From an uncultured Flammeovirgaceae bacterium (GTDB lineage Bacteria > Bacteroidota > Bacteroidia > Cytophagales > Cyclobacteriaceae): a stretch of DNA of 64,000 nt. The notes under the pieces are model-generated. The model saw nothing but the letters and a program-made list of their open reading frames with translations, had not been told where the DNA came from and searched no databases. The stretch lies in contig CAKZYJ010000470.1 in the NCBI GenBank assembly GCA_937884755.1, forward strand, positions 1 through 64,000. The letters run 5' to 3'. Numbering within the stretch: the first letter of the stretch is position 1; every line of letters begins with the position of its first letter. Of this stretch, positions 38,428 to 48,960 are shown piece by piece. The position numbers were made by a program, and so were the translations under genes.

Positions 38428-39063
38428 TTACTTGTTCGGTTGCGGAGTAGTGCGTAGGTAAGGCTTAATTTTTTTGTGTCCTTTAGGAAAACGTTCGGGT
38501 ATTTCTTCATCCGGAATGGCCGGAGCAATCACTACATCTTCGCCTTCTTTCCAGTCAGCCGGAGTAGCTACACTATAGTTAGCAGTAAGTTGTAGTGAGT
38601 CAATTACCCGCAGAATCTCATTGAAGTTTCTGCCCGTTGAAGCCGGATAGGTCAGCATTAGCTTAATTTTTTTGTCGGGACTAACGATATACACTGACCG
38701 TACCGTCATGCTATCCGACGCATTAGGGTGCATCATTCCGTAAAGTTCGGCCACCTTACGTTCTGGATCGGCAATAATCGGAAAATTTACGGTGGTGTTT
38801 TGGGTTTCGTTAATATCGTTGATCCAACCCTTGTGAGAGTCCAGGTCATCTACACTAAGCGCCATCACTTTGGTGTTGCGCTGGGCAAATTCGTCTTTCA
38901 GTTGGGCAGTTCGTCCTAATTCGGTTGTACAAACCGGGGTATAATCCGCCGGATGGGAAAAAAGTACTCCCCAGCCGTCGCCTAGGTATTCGTAAAAATC
39001 AATTTCACCTTCGCTAGTTTGTGCCTGAAAGTTAGGAGCAGTATCCCCAAGTCGTAATTCCAT
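38428..39063 (-). CDS. Peroxiredoxin (1-Cys/Prx6 type)
   Basis: LGDTAPNFQAQTSEGEIDFYEYLGDGWGVLFSHPADYTPVCTTELG…ALSVDDLDSHKGWINDI. Confidence 0.95.
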   Translation of the reverse strand: MELRLGDTAPNFQAQTSEGEIDFYEYLGDGWGVLFSHPADYTPVCTTELGRTAQLKDEFAQRNTKVMALSVDDLDSHKGWINDINETQNTTVNFPIIADPERKVAELYGMMHPNASDSMTVRSVYIVSPDKKIKLMLTYPASTGRNFNEILRVIDSLQLTANYSVATPADWKEGEDVVIAPAIPDEEIPERFPKGHKKIKPYLRTTPQPNK

Positions 39064-39136
39064 GGTATGTGTGCAGTTAAAAGGTTAAGGTTATTTATTC
39101 GTAAGTATGCTTACGGGATTCTTTTTTTCAAGTTTA

Positions 39137-39310
39137 GGGCGTGTTGACATTTAATCTGAACGACGATTTTGGCACCATTTTCACTCACTCTGCGTTGCTT
39201 TCGGCCGCAAATGCTTAGGCCCCCGTGGCGCGGCATCGCCCTTCTCAAGCGCCTTAATTGGGCAAAAATAGCTCTCAAAATTATTCATTATCTCAAATAT
39301 CAACACGCCC
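39137..39310. mobile_element. MITE-like element with ~18-bp terminal inverted repeats and TA flanks
   Basis: Left GGGCGTGTTGACATTTAA and right (reverse complement) GGGCGTGTTGATATTTGA, each abutted by TA; no ORF inside. Confidence 0.65.
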
Positions 39311-39361
39311 TAGCCAATTCCTCACGAGAATACTAATCGGTAACCAGCCGAATAGATACCC

Positions 39362-40141
39362 CTAATCTACAGATTCCAGCAGGTCAGCTTGGAAGACTGC
39401 TAGCACGTTTTGGTGCTTATCCAGAAGTTGTAAGTTGTTGTTCAACAAGTAGTTGGTAGTTGCTGACAATGCTTTCGTGAATTTGTTCTCAATGCTATCA
39501 TCAGGGCAAGCCATTCTGGTACTAGCTGCATCGGAAAAGGTAATGCTGTTTTCTCCAGCCAATTCATAAGTGCCTATCAGGTTATTGCATCCTCCGTTAC
39601 CGGAAAATCTCATTGTACTTCCATCCATCTTCAAAAAAGCGCCTCGGCCGGCAGTAGCACTTAGGTCAATAGCTTGACCATCAATTTCTTGCAACTTCCA
39701 ATAAGTGTCGATTAGGGTAGCTGAGGTTTTTTGCAATTGGTAGAGCTCGGCCAAGTCACCAGTAATGCGGTTGCCAGCCTGGTCTAATTGAAATAGAATA
39801 TTTTCTCCAACCAAATATTGCGCCGGGTGACTTCCCGCTAAATCATCAAGTTGTATCTGACTACCTTCTTTATTCCAACTAAAGGTCCCCTGCTGCATAA
39901 AGGTAGTATCTGATTTACCTTCGTAGCGAGTGCGCATAGTGTAGGTCTGGTCTGAGGCCAATTGAATGACAGTTTTAATACCGGCACAATCGGCACAAGG
40001 TAGTTTGCCAGTATACGTACCATCCCAATCTACAGCGTTCCGGCTGTTATCGCTAGTGGACTTTTCCGATGAAGTTTGTTTTTCACTGCCGCAGGAAGCG
40101 AAAACAAATAGAAGAAGCAGGGTGTAGGTAGCGTGTTTCAT
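39362..40141 (-). CDS. Lipoprotein with NlpE-like N-terminal and META domains
   Basis: Lipobox (LLLFVFASC); DGTYTGKLPCADCAGIKTVIQL; META: TYWKLQEIDGQAIDL…MRFSGNGGCNNLIGTYEL; start reassigned to 40141. Confidence 0.87.
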   Translation of the reverse strand: MKHATYTLLLLFVFASCGSEKQTSSEKSTSDNSRNAVDWDGTYTGKLPCADCAGIKTVIQLASDQTYTMRTRYEGKSDTTFMQQGTFSWNKEGSQIQLDDLAGSHPAQYLVGENILFQLDQAGNRITGDLAELYQLQKTSATLIDTYWKLQEIDGQAIDLSATAGRGAFLKMDGSTMRFSGNGGCNNLIGTYELAGENSITFSDAASTRMACPDDSIENKFTKALSATTNYLLNNNLQLLDKHQNVLAVFQADLLESVD

Positions 40142-40426
40142 AACGTTAATAAGCGGATAAATAACGATGACTAATTTACGCGATGAAGTATATGAAATCA
40201 AGACTAATAGAAACGTTACGTGCGTGAGTTTTATCATCAACTTTAGTCAAGGAAAGAAAGCATTTGCCCTAAAGTGGGGAATTATTCCCCAATGTGTTTA
40301 CCCACTACTCATCACAGCACTTCTTCTTAGAATAATTATACGCTTAATTATCTGATATACAAATAGTTACTTGCAGGTAAACTGTGGTACGATTCTTTGT
40401 AAGGTTTAGATATAAAACTGTCAATT

Positions 40427-40804
40427 ATGAAGAAGATACTTGCCATTGTCGCTATAAGTCTAATGTCTTGGAGTGTTGTTCAGGCCCAAGACGAAATGTG
40501 GTTCGAGGAGATGCAGGAGAACCAGGAAATGTTCATTCATGAATCGAACGATGAACCGGCCGAAATCCTGGAAATGGAATTACCCGATGAGGTACTTTAT
40601 GCTTTAGACCAAGGCGAATATCAGCATTTAACCATTACCCGAGCCCGAATTCTTAACAAGCGCGATCAACGTCGTTTGCAGCTTGCTAATAGTGTTACTT
40701 CTTCTATTGTCATGTATGAGCTTCTGCTCGAAGACGAGAACAGCGCGGTTACGCTCTACTACACTGAAGACGGTGAACTTCTCAACGCTGTACAAAGCGT
40801 ATAA
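40427..40804 (+). CDS. Small secreted protein of unknown function
   Basis: Signal peptide (MKKILAIVAISLMSWSVVQAQ), acidic mature part. Confidence 0.55.
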   Translation: MKKILAIVAISLMSWSVVQAQDEMWFEEMQENQEMFIHESNDEPAEILEMELPDEVLYALDQGEYQHLTITRARILNKRDQRRLQLANSVTSSIVMYELLLEDENSAVTLYYTEDGELLNAVQSV

Positions 40805-40874
40805 ATCTTAACGTTCATAGGTGGGTTAGGCAAAATCTTTTATTTTTGCCCCCAAAAAGCGCCTAGCCTTTCCT

Positions 40875-41966
40875 ATGAAACGATTCATCTTACTTCTCCT
40901 TTCTTTCTCCTTCCAGTGGTCTTATTTGCTTTTTGCTCAGTCTGAGCAAGTTAATAGTGATCAGTCAGTACAGATTCAGGAATTACAAGAGACCGTTGAT
41001 AACCTAAGATACTCCTTCAACCGAATTTCTAAAGCGGTGGATGATCTGGCCTGGCAAAACGAAGTGGGCAACTACGCTTTTATCGATAAAGTCACCCTTA
41101 CCGGTCCGCCCCCTCGGGTGATTGAGAATCCTACTGGACAGGGAGCTAACAATCCGGTTCGCTTTAGTGCCTACGTTTTCATTCCTTCCAACCTGGATTT
41201 TGGCAAAAAGTATCCGTTGCTGGTGCTGCCCCACGGAGGCGTACACAGTAATTTTAACACGTTTTATCGTCACATTATTCGGGAGCTTATGGCCCAACAG
41301 TATGTAGTGGTAGCTCCGGAATACCGGGGAAGTACCGGCTACGGGAAAGGTTTCTACGAACTGATTGACTACGGTGGGAGGGAAGTGGAAGATACCTACG
41401 CCTGCCGGGATTATATGCTAGAAAATTACGATTTTGTAGATCAGAATCGGGTCGGTATTCTGGGTTGGAGCCACGGAGGATTAATTACCTTACATAATAT
41501 TTTTGATCACCCTAAAGCCTACAAAGTAGCCTACGCCGGAGTGCCGGTGAGTGATCTGATTGCTCGTATGGGCTATAAAACTCAGCGCTACCGTGATCTT
41601 TATTCTGCCGACTATCACATTGGTAAATCAGCCTACGAGGATGTGGAAGAGTATCGCAAACGCTCTCCCGCCTGGAACGCTCATAAGCTAGCTACCCCAC
41701 TGCTTATCCACACCAATACCAACGATGGTGATGTGAATGTATTTGAAGTAGAGCATCTGATTAAGGCACTCAAAGCGGAAGATAAGGATTTTGAGTACGA
41801 AATCTACGAAGACATTCCAGGAGGGCATTCTTTTGACCGTATTGATACCCAAACAGCTAAGGAAGTACGGGTAAAGGTTTATCAGCATTTGGCGAAGTAT
41901 CTTAATCCTAATCAACCGATTCGGTCGGTAAAAGAATTACATCAAGCTAGCTATCTGCCTCGCTAG
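40875..41966 (+). CDS. S9-like prolyl oligopeptidase family hydrolase
   Basis: YPLLVLPHGGVHSNF, APEYRGSTGYGKGFYELIDYGGREVEDT, GILGWSHGGLITL, IPGGHSFDR. Confidence 0.88.
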   Translation: MKRFILLLLSFSFQWSYLLFAQSEQVNSDQSVQIQELQETVDNLRYSFNRISKAVDDLAWQNEVGNYAFIDKVTLTGPPPRVIENPTGQGANNPVRFSAYVFIPSNLDFGKKYPLLVLPHGGVHSNFNTFYRHIIRELMAQQYVVVAPEYRGSTGYGKGFYELIDYGGREVEDTYACRDYMLENYDFVDQNRVGILGWSHGGLITLHNIFDHPKAYKVAYAGVPVSDLIARMGYKTQRYRDLYSADYHIGKSAYEDVEEYRKRSPAWNAHKLATPLLIHTNTNDGDVNVFEVEHLIKALKAEDKDFEYEIYEDIPGGHSFDRIDTQTAKEVRVKVYQHLAKYLNPNQPIRSVKELHQASYLPR

Positions 41967-42718
41967 TGGATGCCTGGGATATACTGTTAGTACTGGGAGC
42001 TGGTTTCGCCGCTGGATTCATCAATACCGTAGCCGGAGGCGGATCACTTATTAGCTTACCCATTCTGATCTTTTTGGGATTACCTCCCGCCGTAGCGAAT
42101 GCCTCCAATCGCATTGCGATCTTCTCTCAGAATATTTTTGGAGTATTAGGTTTTAGAAGCAAAGGGGTAACCGTCTGGCCGTTTAGCCTGTGGCTGGGAC
42201 TATCAGCCTTGGTTGGGGCAGTGATTGGGGCTAAAATAGCGGTTGATATTCCCGAAGATTTATTCAATAAGCTGCTGGCCATTATCATGATTGTAGTACT
42301 AGCGTTTATCGTTAAGAATTCTAGAACAAAGAAGGGAGCAGAAATCGTGGAGCGAATGGGGCAAAAGCATCAGCTGATCAGTGTAGGTCTTTTTTTCTTC
42401 GTTGGTATTTGGGGTGGCTTCATTCAGGCCGGAGTAGGTTTCCTCATTATTATGGTACTTACTTCAGTCAACCGGCTCTCGCTGGTGAAGACGAATAGCG
42501 TAAAAGTACTCGTGGTATTAATCTACACCACCGCGGCGTTACTGGTGTTTATTTTGGAAGGAAAGATCAATTGGCTTTACGGTGGGGTGCTAGCCGTCGG
42601 AAATTCTTCTGGCGCGTGGATTGCCAGTCGGTGGTCGGTAGAGAAAGGCGACCGCTGGGTGCAGGCTATTCTGGTGGTAGCAGTAGTGGGGATGGCGATT
42701 AAGCTTTGGTTTTTTTAG
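41966..42718 (+). CDS. TSUP family transporter (TauE/SafE-like)
   Basis: GAGFAAGFINTVAGGGSLISLPILIFLGLPPAVANASNRIAI; GTG start overlapping the upstream TAG (TAGTG). Confidence 0.92.
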   Translation: MDAWDILLVLGAGFAAGFINTVAGGGSLISLPILIFLGLPPAVANASNRIAIFSQNIFGVLGFRSKGVTVWPFSLWLGLSALVGAVIGAKIAVDIPEDLFNKLLAIIMIVVLAFIVKNSRTKKGAEIVERMGQKHQLISVGLFFFVGIWGGFIQAGVGFLIIMVLTSVNRLSLVKTNSVKVLVVLIYTTAALLVFILEGKINWLYGGVLAVGNSSGAWIASRWSVEKGDRWVQAILVVAVVGMAIKLWFF

Positions 42719-42745
42719 CGAAACCGAAAGTAAAGAATAAATAAA

Positions 42746-42782
42746 GCTGAGAAGGAGGCAATGCTAAATCCTCCTTCTCAGC
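42746..42782. terminator. Bidirectional terminator between convergent genes
   Basis: Perfect 13-bp stem GCTGAGAAGGAGG…CCTCCTTCTCAGC, 11-nt loop. Confidence 0.75.
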
Positions 42783-42789
42783 AAAGCAA

Positions 42790-45700
42790 TTATTCTGTTC
42801 TCAGTCGGACAGTGGTGGTTTTACCCTGATTAGTGGTAATTTTCAGGAAGAAAAGTCTAGATGGTCCGATCTGAGGCAGATAAGGAGTTATATCGACTTC
42901 CAGTCTGTCTAAGTCGCGAACCCGCGAACTTGTCAATTGCCTACCCAGATTATCAATCAATGTATAATGTGCTATCACATCTGACTGATCTTCCGTGCGA
43001 ACTAACAATGTTTTTGCTACTGGGTTGGGATACACCCGGAAGGTAGCTGCTTCTGCCACTGATGTAGTATCTGCGTTAGTCGAATTGATAACGGCAAATG
43101 CAACCTCCAGTGGTGTCCCTGGCACACCTTTCAACTGATCGGCACTGTAAGGAGTAGCTTCTAGTACATAATTCCCAGTATCTAAATCCAGCGGCTGGTA
43201 ATTGAAATCATCGGACGTACCCAGTACATAAGGGGCAGCGTCATCGATCTTAACCCGCTCACCGTTGAGCATGAAACCTACACTTTCAATCATATTGGAG
43301 TTAACCACTGCCTCAATATTGAAAGGTGGAAGGGTACTGATGTCTAGCACATCGCCACTGACAATTTCGCCGATAGGCTCGTCATTTTCGGCATCGATGA
43401 GCAGAAACTGTACAACTGCCAAATTTAGATCCAGACGAATCTGTATTGATAACGAAGTTCCGGCAGCTCCTAGCCCATCTTCACGAGAGAAAGGGGTAGC
43501 CGTAATCTGGTTCACTCCGGTGGGGAAGTTATCGGTGTCGTCATCATCTAGTAAAAGATACGGATCATCGTTATCCCGATTTACAATCTCTCCGTTTACG
43601 CTGAACTCTACACTGCCTACTGATGGATCATTGACTACCGCCCGAATGTTGATGGGAGGGAGAAGTTCTAACGGCAGTACTGCTCCGTCGCCCAGCTCAC
43701 CCAAGTCCTGTACGGTAGTAGCGTTAATCAACACCAAAGCCGTTACAGCTAATTCATCAACTACGGTGAAACTAACTGTAAGTGAATCACCCGATTCACC
43801 ACCTCTACGATTTTCACTAAAAGGCACCACCGTTAGGGTATAATTTCCAGGCTCAAACGGGTAGACATTGTAGTTTCCTCTAGGATTATCTCCCTCCAGT
43901 GCATAGGGGGTGAAATTCTCGGTTTGCACAGGTTCACCGTTGAGAATGAATTGTACGCTACCGTCAAAATTTTCAAACTCAGGTATAGCTTCAATAGTAA
44001 GTTGGGGTGTAGTACGAAGGTTGATTTCGTCGCCGTTTTCAAGAGGGCGAATGGGTTGATCAGCCTCAGCATCTATTAATAATAATTGAGCAATTGGGAA
44101 GCGGGTTACCGTAAAACTGACCGTTAATCCTATTCCCTCTTCTCCTTCACCGCGCAAATTGGTATACGGGGTAGCGGTTAGCGTATAATCTCCGGAAGCT
44201 AATGCTTCTCCGTTATAATCTCCCTGTCTATCACCGAATAAGGCATAAGGGGTAAAGCTTTCGGTTTGCTCTTGGGTAGTGGGGCCGTCTAAGGCGAAAA
44301 TAACGCTTCCAACAGTGCCATCTCCTTCAATCACATCCGCCCGGATGTTAATCTGACCGCCTTCAATCTGAGAGAGTTCGACGCGATCTCCAAGTGGACC
44401 GATTTCTTCATCAGTGGTAGCATTGATTAGCGTAAATGAAACAACCGAAGGTAGACTAAATACCGAAGCCACCGCTTTCTGGGCGTTCACATAGCCAAAG
44501 CCCGTTTTAACATCATAACCTTCATCAAAACCTGCGGTAAACGGATCGTCTAGGTCAGTGGCGGTTTCGCCTAATATTTCGGTAATCTCATCTGGAGCTA
44601 GGTATTCGCCAGCGGCTTCATTCATGAGTGCGGCAACGGCGGCCACGTGGGGAGCCGAGGCGGAGGTTCCGGTAAATTGAGGAAACTCATCTGGCTCGGT
44701 AGTGCCCGGTACTTCAAATCCGATGAATAAGCCCGGAATAAAGAAAGTAGTATTACCGGCATCGGGGCCAGTTACATCAGGATTGACACGCATTTCTGGT
44801 TCAATCCGGCTTCCTTCAATATTAAACAGAATAGGGTTGCCACCCGCTGATGAAAAGTCGTTTACTTGTGGTAGCGGAAAAATGTCAGGAAAGTACAGCG
44901 GATTGCGAAAGAAAAACGATGCGCCAATGGAGTTAACCTGGCTGCCATTAGAGTGCCCTACTACTGTAGGAGAGTTAGTCTCGTATTCCCAGTCACCATC
45001 GTCAAAGCTAATATACTTGACAATATTTGGATCGGGTTGATTAGGATCTTCTACGTACTTACCAATCAGTAATTGAATGGTATTACTTGAGGAATCAGAT
45101 AAAAACTGATAAACAGGAACCTCTACCGCATCACCGTCAATATTGTTAAAATAAGAAGATGCTTCGTACACGATAGTTCTGGTATCTTCCTGAAGAGCAA
45201 CAAACACATCGAGGTCTGATTGGGCACCCGGACATCCTTCACACACCGAAGCAAAGGGTTCATCCCACTGAACTGAGGCACGGAAGAGCTGTAAGCCTTC
45301 ATTAAAAGTAATTTCTTGATAGATATCTACCCCCGGCCCCGGATCAAAATCGTGGAAGATGTAGGGTGAAGGAAATATAAGAGTAGTATCGGGAGTAGGT
45401 ATTTCCACGGGTAGTATTACCGTATCGGCAGTAGGGCGAAAAGGGCTTTCGTAGGAGTCGCGGCCACTGTTGCCTGCTGAAGAAAAGTAGGATGCCCCGC
45501 GGTTAGCAACAATATCGGTAGCTTGGGTAATAACGCCATCCTGAAAAAATGGCTCGGCAAAGTAAAATATATCATCCACGATAATATTAGAACCTGCATC
45601 GGCTAGATCAACAATTCCTTGGGCAAAATTTGCCTGTCCACCAAAGGCCGTATGAAAGGCTAAGTCAGCGGCTGGAGCTACATCATGAATGATCTCTATC

Positions 45701-46401
45701 ATAGCCCGCCCCTCATCGATACCGGCGCCGTCCGGCAAATCTTCCAGTACTTCAACGGGGTGAAGATAACCGTTGGGGTTGCCATCACCCGGTATGTCAC
45801 CGCTCGCGATTCCACCCGGTGCGCCCCCTAGTGAATTATAGCTATCGGATAGTACGCCAATCTTATTGTCTCGGCCAACAACTTTGAACTGGCTGCGTGC
45901 CTGGTCTGAAAACATGGCTTGATCGCCCTGAGAGGTGGTAGCTCCGATGTTAGTTTTCATCATGCTAGGCCGAACGAAACGAAGCATAGATACCTCATTT
46001 AGCTTTTCTATAGAATCTATCGGAAACCAACCCGACACCATACCTCCGAAGGCAGCACCGTTCTGAAGACCGAGAGACTCCAATCGGCTTAAGAGGGCTT
46101 GGGTATCGTCAACGGCAGTAGCTTCAATAAGTACTCTTCCGTTCACGATCATCATATTCTGAACCAGGCTTCTGCCCGGCTGAAAAGAATGAACATCGTT
46201 CGGAGAGCCTATACGGGCATTCTGAGAGGTATCTAATGTAGAAGATGGTTTAGTGTCAACCTGCTCGGGTAAGTCAAGCAATCTAAGGTCTACTTTGCTC
46301 AAATACTGAGATTTATCTTGAGCTTGGGCGAGCAAACTAATGTTTAGTAGCAAACAAAAGAGACCAAGCCGATGTAAGTGGTAAAAATTCAAGTGTTTCA
46401 T
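42790..46401 (-). CDS. Secreted S8-type (subtilase-like) protein with Ig-like repeats and T9SS type A sorting domain
   Basis: KIGVLSDSYNSLGG, SSAGNSGRDS, GTSASAPHVAAVAALMNEAAG, repeated beta domains (LINATT/LLIDAE…), C-terminal FRVYPNPVAKTLLV; start reassigned to 46401. Confidence 0.88.
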   Translation of the reverse strand: MKHLNFYHLHRLGLFCLLLNISLLAQAQDKSQYLSKVDLRLLDLPEQVDTKPSSTLDTSQNARIGSPNDVHSFQPGRSLVQNMMIVNGRVLIEATAVDDTQALLSRLESLGLQNGAAFGGMVSGWFPIDSIEKLNEVSMLRFVRPSMMKTNIGATTSQGDQAMFSDQARSQFKVVGRDNKIGVLSDSYNSLGGAPGGIASGDIPGDGNPNGYLHPVEVLEDLPDGAGIDEGRAMIEIIHDVAPAADLAFHTAFGGQANFAQGIVDLADAGSNIIVDDIFYFAEPFFQDGVITQATDIVANRGASYFSSAGNSGRDSYESPFRPTADTVILPVEIPTPDTTLIFPSPYIFHDFDPGPGVDIYQEITFNEGLQLFRASVQWDEPFASVCEGCPGAQSDLDVFVALQEDTRTIVYEASSYFNNIDGDAVEVPVYQFLSDSSSNTIQLLIGKYVEDPNQPDPNIVKYISFDDGDWEYETNSPTVVGHSNGSQVNSIGASFFFRNPLYFPDIFPLPQVNDFSSAGGNPILFNIEGSRIEPEMRVNPDVTGPDAGNTTFFIPGLFIGFEVPGTTEPDEFPQFTGTSASAPHVAAVAALMNEAAGEYLAPDEITEILGETATDLDDPFTAGFDEGYDVKTGFGYVNAQKAVASVFSLPSVVSFTLINATTDEEIGPLGDRVELSQIEGGQINIRADVIEGDGTVGSVIFALDGPTTQEQTESFTPYALFGDRQGDYNGEALASGDYTLTATPYTNLRGEGEEGIGLTVSFTVTRFPIAQLLLIDAEADQPIRPLENGDEINLRTTPQLTIEAIPEFENFDGSVQFILNGEPVQTENFTPYALEGDNPRGNYNVYPFEPGNYTLTVVPFSENRRGGESGDSLTVSFTVVDELAVTALVLINATTVQDLGELGDGAVLPLELLPPINIRAVVNDPSVGSVEFSVNGEIVNRDNDDPYLLLDDDDTDNFPTGVNQITATPFSREDGLGAAGTSLSIQIRLDLNLAVVQFLLIDAENDEPIGEIVSGDVLDISTLPPFNIEAVVNSNMIESVGFMLNGERVKIDDAAPYVLGTSDDFNYQPLDLDTGNYVLEATPYSADQLKGVPGTPLEVAFAVINSTNADTTSVAEAATFRVYPNPVAKTLLVRTEDQSDVIAHYTLIDNLGRQLTSSRVRDLDRLEVDITPYLPQIGPSRLFFLKITTNQGKTTTVRLRTE

Positions 46402-46697
46402 AGCTAAGGTAAAGTTGGTGGATAGATAAAATTGTTGACATATCTTTGAAGCTGCGAGTGCAATGTGAAAAATAAAATGCTGGATAATGTTTATAAATAT
46501 TCTACTATTAACTATAAAAATATTCAATCACTTTTGTAGGATAAAGAAAATTAAATGTGGTTTCAATATATTATTTTATTCGGCTAAATAAGCATTTTCT
46601 TACAGTTAAATCTGGAGAAAAGTGATAATTCCGACTAACAATAACTTCATTGATTAGTTCTAATTATTGGATAATTAGGCTAAAAGCTGGCGTATAC

Positions 46698-47435
46698 TTA
46701 CCGTACTTCTTCGTAAAATCTTTTTAGCCAATGTGGAGAAACGCGAAGAGACCAAAGAATACAAACCCCTATCCAAATAATATGAGCCTTAAAATGTCCC
46801 CATTGTGATAATCTTCTATCTGACGAAATGACAGTCCGCCTTATCTGTTTGATGCTCCCTAAACGGTTCATTCTCAAACAAATATCAGCTTCCTCCATAA
46901 TTGGTAAATTTGGATCGAAACCTCCACAGCTAAGAAAGTCTGTGCGACGGCAAAACATCACCTGATCACCAAATAGCAGTCTTAGCCCTTTAAAAAGAAA
47001 ACGATAGGGTTGGTATATCAATGGTGCCCAGTATGTTTTTAGATAATTCAGTGAAGTGGGCAGCCAGCGAATTTGCTGACCTTTCATTAAGGAGATAAAT
47101 CCACCCAAAGCAACCTTCTCGTTTGCCAGAGTTTTTCTAATTTGAGTGATTAAGTCTTCAGGTACCAGTGTGTCAGCGTGCAAAAAACAAAGGTAGTATC
47201 CTTGGGCCATTTGCGCCCCCAGATTCATTTGTAGAGATCGTCGGGCTATGGTTGAGGTTAGAACCGTTACTGGGAAGTTTTGCGCCACCTGTCGGGTACG
47301 GTCACTACTAGAACCATCTACTACAATAATTTCATAGGCTAATGGGTTAAGTGACGTTAATGGGACAAGAGTCTGCGATAGATAGCGTGCTTCGTTGTAG
47401 GTAGGAATGATAATGCTGACCTCAGTCATTTTCAA
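46698..47435 (-). CDS. GT2 family glycosyltransferase (TIGR04283-like)
   Basis: VSIIIPTYNEARYLSQTL…EIIVVDGSSSDRTRQVA…LCFLHADTLVP…GDQVMFCRRTDF. Confidence 0.88.
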   Translation of the reverse strand: MKMTEVSIIIPTYNEARYLSQTLVPLTSLNPLAYEIIVVDGSSSDRTRQVAQNFPVTVLTSTIARRSLQMNLGAQMAQGYYLCFLHADTLVPEDLITQIRKTLANEKVALGGFISLMKGQQIRWLPTSLNYLKTYWAPLIYQPYRFLFKGLRLLFGDQVMFCRRTDFLSCGGFDPNLPIMEEADICLRMNRLGSIKQIRRTVISSDRRLSQWGHFKAHIIWIGVCILWSLRVSPHWLKRFYEEVR

Positions 47436-47671
47436 GTAGTTACTATGCAGGTAGTAGTTTGTATGTTAAACTCCAAGATAGGAGCTCTCTATTAACTGTC
47501 AGATAAAGTAACTATGGGAGCTGAGTTGTGTTCTAGTAGAAGTATATTAATGTCAGTTACTGACTGTCATCAAGCTATTCATAAGCTTATTCCGACTAGG
47601 TCTCGCTACTGTATTTTAAATAAAAAACTTTTAGGCAGGCAATCGGTAAGGCTAACGGTAGTTTATAAAAC

Positions 47672-48739
47672 TTAACGAATTATCAACTGTTGCCTCTTCT
47701 GAGTTCCATCTAAGAGTGTCAGAACGGCAATATAGGTACCAGGTTCTACTTGGTTTGGAATAGTTATTTCTCGGGTACTGGAGCCAATTAGTTCTGACAT
47801 AACTACGTGTCCGATCAGATTTACCACCTGTAGCTGGGTAGCAGCACCACTGATTGAAAAGTAACGATCAATAACTGGATTTGGATAAATGTGAGCGTTT
47901 ATCAGCGTATTGAATTGTACGCTAACTGTCTTATGGTATTCGTATGAACCATCAAAATCAGTAGCTTTTAGACGATAATAATTTACTCCTAGCAAAGGGC
48001 TGCGATCTACAAATTCGTAGTCGCTCGGCGAGGTGCTGAAACCATTTCCCTGAAGAGTACCAACAGCCACAAAGTTTAAGTCAGTACCGGCCCGTTCTAC
48101 GGTAAAGAAATCAAAATTCTCTTCCATAGCAGTGGTCCACATCAACTGTATGGTTTGAGTAGAAGGGATTGTAGTAAAAGAGAGAAGTTCTACTGGTAAA
48201 GTGCCAGTGCCAAGTGCACTATATAGATCAGGATTGTCAGCTTGAAGATCACTCTGAGTATTAGGACTTCCAAGGCCTCCACCTGATGCTGTCCCGTAAA
48301 CATACACTCCATCATCGGGTGCAACATTACTACCGTGAGCAACATCAAGATCACCCATAAACACAACTAAACCATTTGCAGTAATGTTTCCTCCATTGTT
48401 CGCTACAGTGTTACCCTCTACGATAAGTAGTCCGTTTGCTCCAACTACGAAATTATTCACATTTATTGTCAAATCACCAGTTATCCACAATGTGTCATTC
48501 AGCGTAAACTGAGTACCGTTATTAATCGTAAGATTACCATCTCTAGTAATATAGCCATTAACGGTAATCGGAGTATGATATCCTCCGGTAGCACTCGGCG
48601 CGGAACCACCTATCCAAGAACTGTTGTCCGACCAATCACCAATATAATTATTTTTAGAAGTATTTTGAGCTGTTGCTGTAGTTGTTACAATAGAAACTAG
48701 CGCAAAGAGAGCCAAAAGCTTTTTCATAATTAGTAACAT
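47672..48739 (-). CDS. Secreted protein with T9SS type A C-terminal sorting domain
   Basis: Signal peptide; beta-rich N-terminal half; AHIYPNPVIDRYFSISG…GTYIAVLTLLDGTQKRQQLIIR. Confidence 0.8.
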   Translation of the reverse strand: MLLIMKKLLALFALVSIVTTTATAQNTSKNNYIGDWSDNSSWIGGSAPSATGGYHTPITVNGYITRDGNLTINNGTQFTLNDTLWITGDLTINVNNFVVGANGLLIVEGNTVANNGGNITANGLVVFMGDLDVAHGSNVAPDDGVYVYGTASGGGLGSPNTQSDLQADNPDLYSALGTGTLPVELLSFTTIPSTQTIQLMWTTAMEENFDFFTVERAGTDLNFVAVGTLQGNGFSTSPSDYEFVDRSPLLGVNYYRLKATDFDGSYEYHKTVSVQFNTLINAHIYPNPVIDRYFSISGAATQLQVVNLIGHVVMSELIGSSTREITIPNQVEPGTYIAVLTLLDGTQKRQQLIIR

Positions 48740-48960
48740 AAGTAATCAACGCCCTACATTACAATTACTGTGCCTCATGCTATTATATTTATATTTATTT
48801 AATAAAATATAGTGTTTTTTAGAGAATAACGCGTTTTAAATCGATTGAGACTAGGTTATTGAATAGTGCCTAAAACCAGAAGATCTTCCTTTGTCTTTTC
48901 ATGATTCCCAATTCAGGACAATTTTCTAAATCAGGAGATGGAACTTTAAGTTTGGAAGAG

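Noticed and set aside
43265-43843. 192-aa plus-strand Ser-rich ORF
   Set aside because: Antisense to Ig-like repeats of the subtilase gene; low-complexity shadow translation.
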